Source of the DNA: an uncultured Bacteroidota bacterium
GTDB taxonomy: Bacteria; Bacteroidota; Bacteroidia; Bacteroidales; SZUA-534
Direction: 5' to 3'
Length of the DNA stretch: 8,929 nt
Assembly: GCA_937900725.1 (NCBI GenBank)
Contig: CALCFP010000260.1
Span: forward strand, 1 to 8,929
Positions 7,488 to 8,929 of this stretch are shown here, one piece after another. The notes beneath the pieces were generated by a model that was not told the DNA's origin, made no database searches, and was given only the letters and a program-made list of their open reading frames with translations. Within the stretch, counting starts at the first letter, position 1. Each line of letters starts with the position of its first letter. A program made the position numbers and the translations under genes.

Positions 7488-7495
7488 TACATTTG
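7488..7495 (+). promoter_or_regulatory. Candidate Bacteroidota -7 box upstream of murB
   Basis: The octamer TACATTTG matches TAnnTTTG exactly. It lies six bases before the ATG at 7502 and fifteen before the in-frame ATG at 7511. No clear TTG -33 element is seen at the expected distance; the nearest TTG (7452-7454) is 33 bases upstream. If real, the transcript would be leaderless or carry a leader of about ten bases, and translation would more likely begin at 7511. Confidence 0.4.
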
Positions 7496-7501
7496 TGCAA
7501 A

Positions 7502-8536
7502 ATGCATAATATGCCACAGATATCTGAAAATGCGCAACTTAAGGAACTGAACTCGTTCGGTTTGGACATCACAGCCAAACAACTCTGCCTTTATCGCAAC
7601 CCCGATGACATCAAAGAATTGATAAAATCAGTGAACGGATTGTCCGACAAGCGGTTGCTCATTATTGGTGGCGGATGCAACCTGCTCTTTCTCGGCAACT
7701 TCAACGGCCTGATAATTCACCCTGCAAACTCGTACATCGAAATAGTGAATGACGACGACGACTATTGCTGGGTAAAGGCTGGCGCAGGAACCGTCTGGGA
7801 CGAACTGGTCGGATGGGCTGTAGATAAAGGCCTTGGCGGATTGGAAAACCTGTCGCTCATTCCTGGAACAGTAGGCGCGTCACCCGTGCAGAACATTGGC
7901 GCCTACGGACGCGAGGCCAAAGATGCCATTGAAAGCGTGAACATTGTCAGCCTTGCCGACGGCTCAACTTCGACAATAGCCAATGCGGATTGCCATTTCG
8001 GCTATCGCGACAGCATTTTCAAGCACGAATATGCTGGCAAATATCTGGTTGATTCCGTTATATATAAACTATCAAAAAAGCCGACATTCGTAACCCACTA
8101 CGGAAGCATCGGCAGTGAGATTGAAAAACTCGGACCCGTATCGCTGAAAACCATCAGGCAAGCAATCATCAACATACGCAACAGCAAACTTCCCGACCCG
8201 AAAGTCACGGGCAATGTGGGCAGTTTCTTCAAGAACCCTGTTGTCGGCGACACTCAAGCCAACGAACTGAAAATCAAGTATCCCGAAATAGTCACCTACC
8301 CCGCGGGAACAGGCCTTACAAAAATTGCGGCTGGCTGGATGATTGACAATTGCGGACTGAAAGGCTACAGAAACGCAAACGGCACCGCAGGCGTGCACGA
8401 AAAACAGGCTCTGGTGCTTGTCAATCTTGGCGGTGCCACGGGAAACGACATTATGGATGTGGCACGACACGTGCAAAAATGCGTTGCCGACAAATTCGGC
8501 ATCAATATAGAAACGGAAGCAATAATCATTGACTGA
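7502..8536 (+). CDS. murB: UDP-N-acetylenolpyruvoylglucosamine reductase (type I MurB)
   Basis: MurB is the cytoplasmic FAD enzyme that uses NADPH to reduce UDP-GlcNAc-enolpyruvate to UDP-MurNAc, the second committed step of peptidoglycan precursor synthesis. This protein has about 344 residues, the size of the E. coli-like type I form. Visible motifs are the FAD-binding IGGGCNLLF (55-63), SLIPGTVGASPVQNIGAYG (118-136), GYRDSIFKHE (167-176) with the active-site Arg at 169, GNVGSFFKNP (237-246) with the proton-donating Ser at 241, GLKGYR near 285-290, and the terminal ETEAI with the catalytic Glu. All key residues appear present. The start could be ATG 7502 or 7511; NSFG alignment slightly favours 7511. 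A TTG at 7493 is in frame but lies inside the candidate -7 box. GC is higher than in the surface gene (the 60-base line at 7861 is 63%). Confidence 0.96.
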   Translation: MHNMPQISENAQLKELNSFGLDITAKQLCLYRNPDDIKELIKSVNGLSDKRLLIIGGGCNLLFLGNFNGLIIHPANSYIEIVNDDDDYCWVKAGAGTVWDELVGWAVDKGLGGLENLSLIPGTVGASPVQNIGAYGREAKDAIESVNIVSLADGSTSTIANADCHFGYRDSIFKHEYAGKYLVDSVIYKLSKKPTFVTHYGSIGSEIEKLGPVSLKTIRQAIINIRNSKLPDPKVTGNVGSFFKNPVVGDTQANELKIKYPEIVTYPAGTGLTKIAAGWMIDNCGLKGYRNANGTAGVHEKQALVLVNLGGATGNDIMDVARHVQKCVADKFGINIETEAIIID

Positions 8537-8587
8537 CTAACTGATTAATTGACTGGATTATTAGGGTTAAGGACAAAAAGCGCAAAA

Positions 8588-8929
8588 ATGACTTTCACAA
8601 TCATACTTGACTACATTGGAACTTTTGCATTCGCAATAAGTGGCATCCGAATGGCGGCGGCAAAGAAATTCGACTGGTTTGGCGCGTATGTCGTGGGCTT
8701 GGTTACGGCTGTCGGGGGCGGTACAATTCGCGACCTTCTGCTCGGAATCACCCCTTTCTGGATGTTGCAACCGTCGTATCTTATAGTCACTGGCTTTGCA
8801 CTGCTATTCGTCATCATTTTCGGCAAACACCTGATTAAGATGAATACTACGATGTTCCTATTTGACGCCATCGGACTGGGACTGTTCACCGTTGTTGGAT
8901 TCGAGAAAAGTCTTGCCGCAGGATTTCCA
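8588..8929 (+). CDS. TRIC/UPF0126 family inner-membrane protein (3' partial)
   Basis: The reading frame is open from the ATG at 8588 to the window end (114 codons), roughly the first half of a family that usually has about 200 residues. Prokaryotic TRIC proteins consist of two three-helix repeats and form trimeric cation channels. Here the first repeat is complete: a helix IILDYIGTFAFAISGIRMA, the signature GGGTIRDLLLG (about 44-54), and a helix LIVTGFALLFVIIFG. The second repeat begins near FLFDAIGLGLFTVVG. The gene starts 51 bp after murB with no terminator between, so cotranscription is possible. A weak AAGGA (8569-8573) lies 14 bases before the ATG. The ion and physiological role in this host are unknown. 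Confidence 0.9.
   Translation, partial: MTFTIILDYIGTFAFAISGIRMAAAKKFDWFGAYVVGLVTAVGGGTIRDLLLGITPFWMLQPSYLIVTGFALLFVIIFGKHLIKMNTTMFLFDAIGLGLFTVVGFEKSLAAGFP

Noticed and set aside
7493..7501. TTG start codon for murB
   Set aside because: It sits inside a perfect -7 box, adds residues with no homology, and two ATG codons follow within 20 bases.
8072..8476. Minus-strand open frame of 134 codons inside murB
   Set aside because: It is fully antisense to conserved MurB motifs and has a Cys/His-rich, pattern-free translation.
8528..8555. ATTGACTG repeated at 8528 and 8548 around the murB stop
   Set aside because: The repeat is only eight bases, partly coding, in a low-complexity GACT/TAAT stretch; there is no support for an operator or attachment site.

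Overview
The window looks like a piece of a Bacteroidota chromosome, most likely Bacteroidales. Three things point there: a very large surface protein ends in a type IX secretion (T9SS) C-terminal sorting domain; candidate promoters match the Bacteroidota -7 box (TAnnTTTG) instead of TATAAT; and none of the starts carries a strong Shine-Dalgarno. This is inferred from gene content and signals; no marker gene fixes the genus.

Region by region: (1) Positions 2-4720, plus strand, are the 3' 1,572 codons of a giant secreted repeat protein whose N-terminus lies before the window. In order it has GLUG-like repeats, a linker, an atrophied bacterial Ig-like domain, fourteen Ig/MBG-like repeats of 72-84 residues, one canonical MBG domain and a T9SS sorting domain. 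(2) Positions 4721-4984 are intergenic, with a strong, potentially bidirectional hairpin terminator just after the stop and about 210 bp without a convincing gene. (3) Positions 4985-7347, minus strand, form a two-gene unit: a GT4-type glycosyltransferase followed by a polysaccharide-deacetylase-like protein, joined by an ATGA stop/start overlap. (4) Positions 7348-7501 are a divergent promoter region with a perfect TAnnTTTG box facing each gene. (5) Positions 7502-8536, plus strand, encode type I MurB (peptidoglycan precursor synthesis). (6) From 8588 to the window end is the 5' half of a TRIC/UPF0126 membrane protein.

The shared theme is the cell envelope: a displayed repeat protein, a probable glycan assembly/modification pair and a peptidoglycan precursor enzyme. 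Only the glycosyltransferase-deacetylase pair is physically coupled; MurB and the TRIC protein may share a transcript. There is no sign of a phage, IS element, CRISPR array, tRNA or rRNA. I see no clearly new defence or mobile system. The most unusual items are the mosaic internal repeats of the giant protein, the coupled glycan gene pair, and promoter boxes lying so close to two start codons that leaderless transcription is possible.
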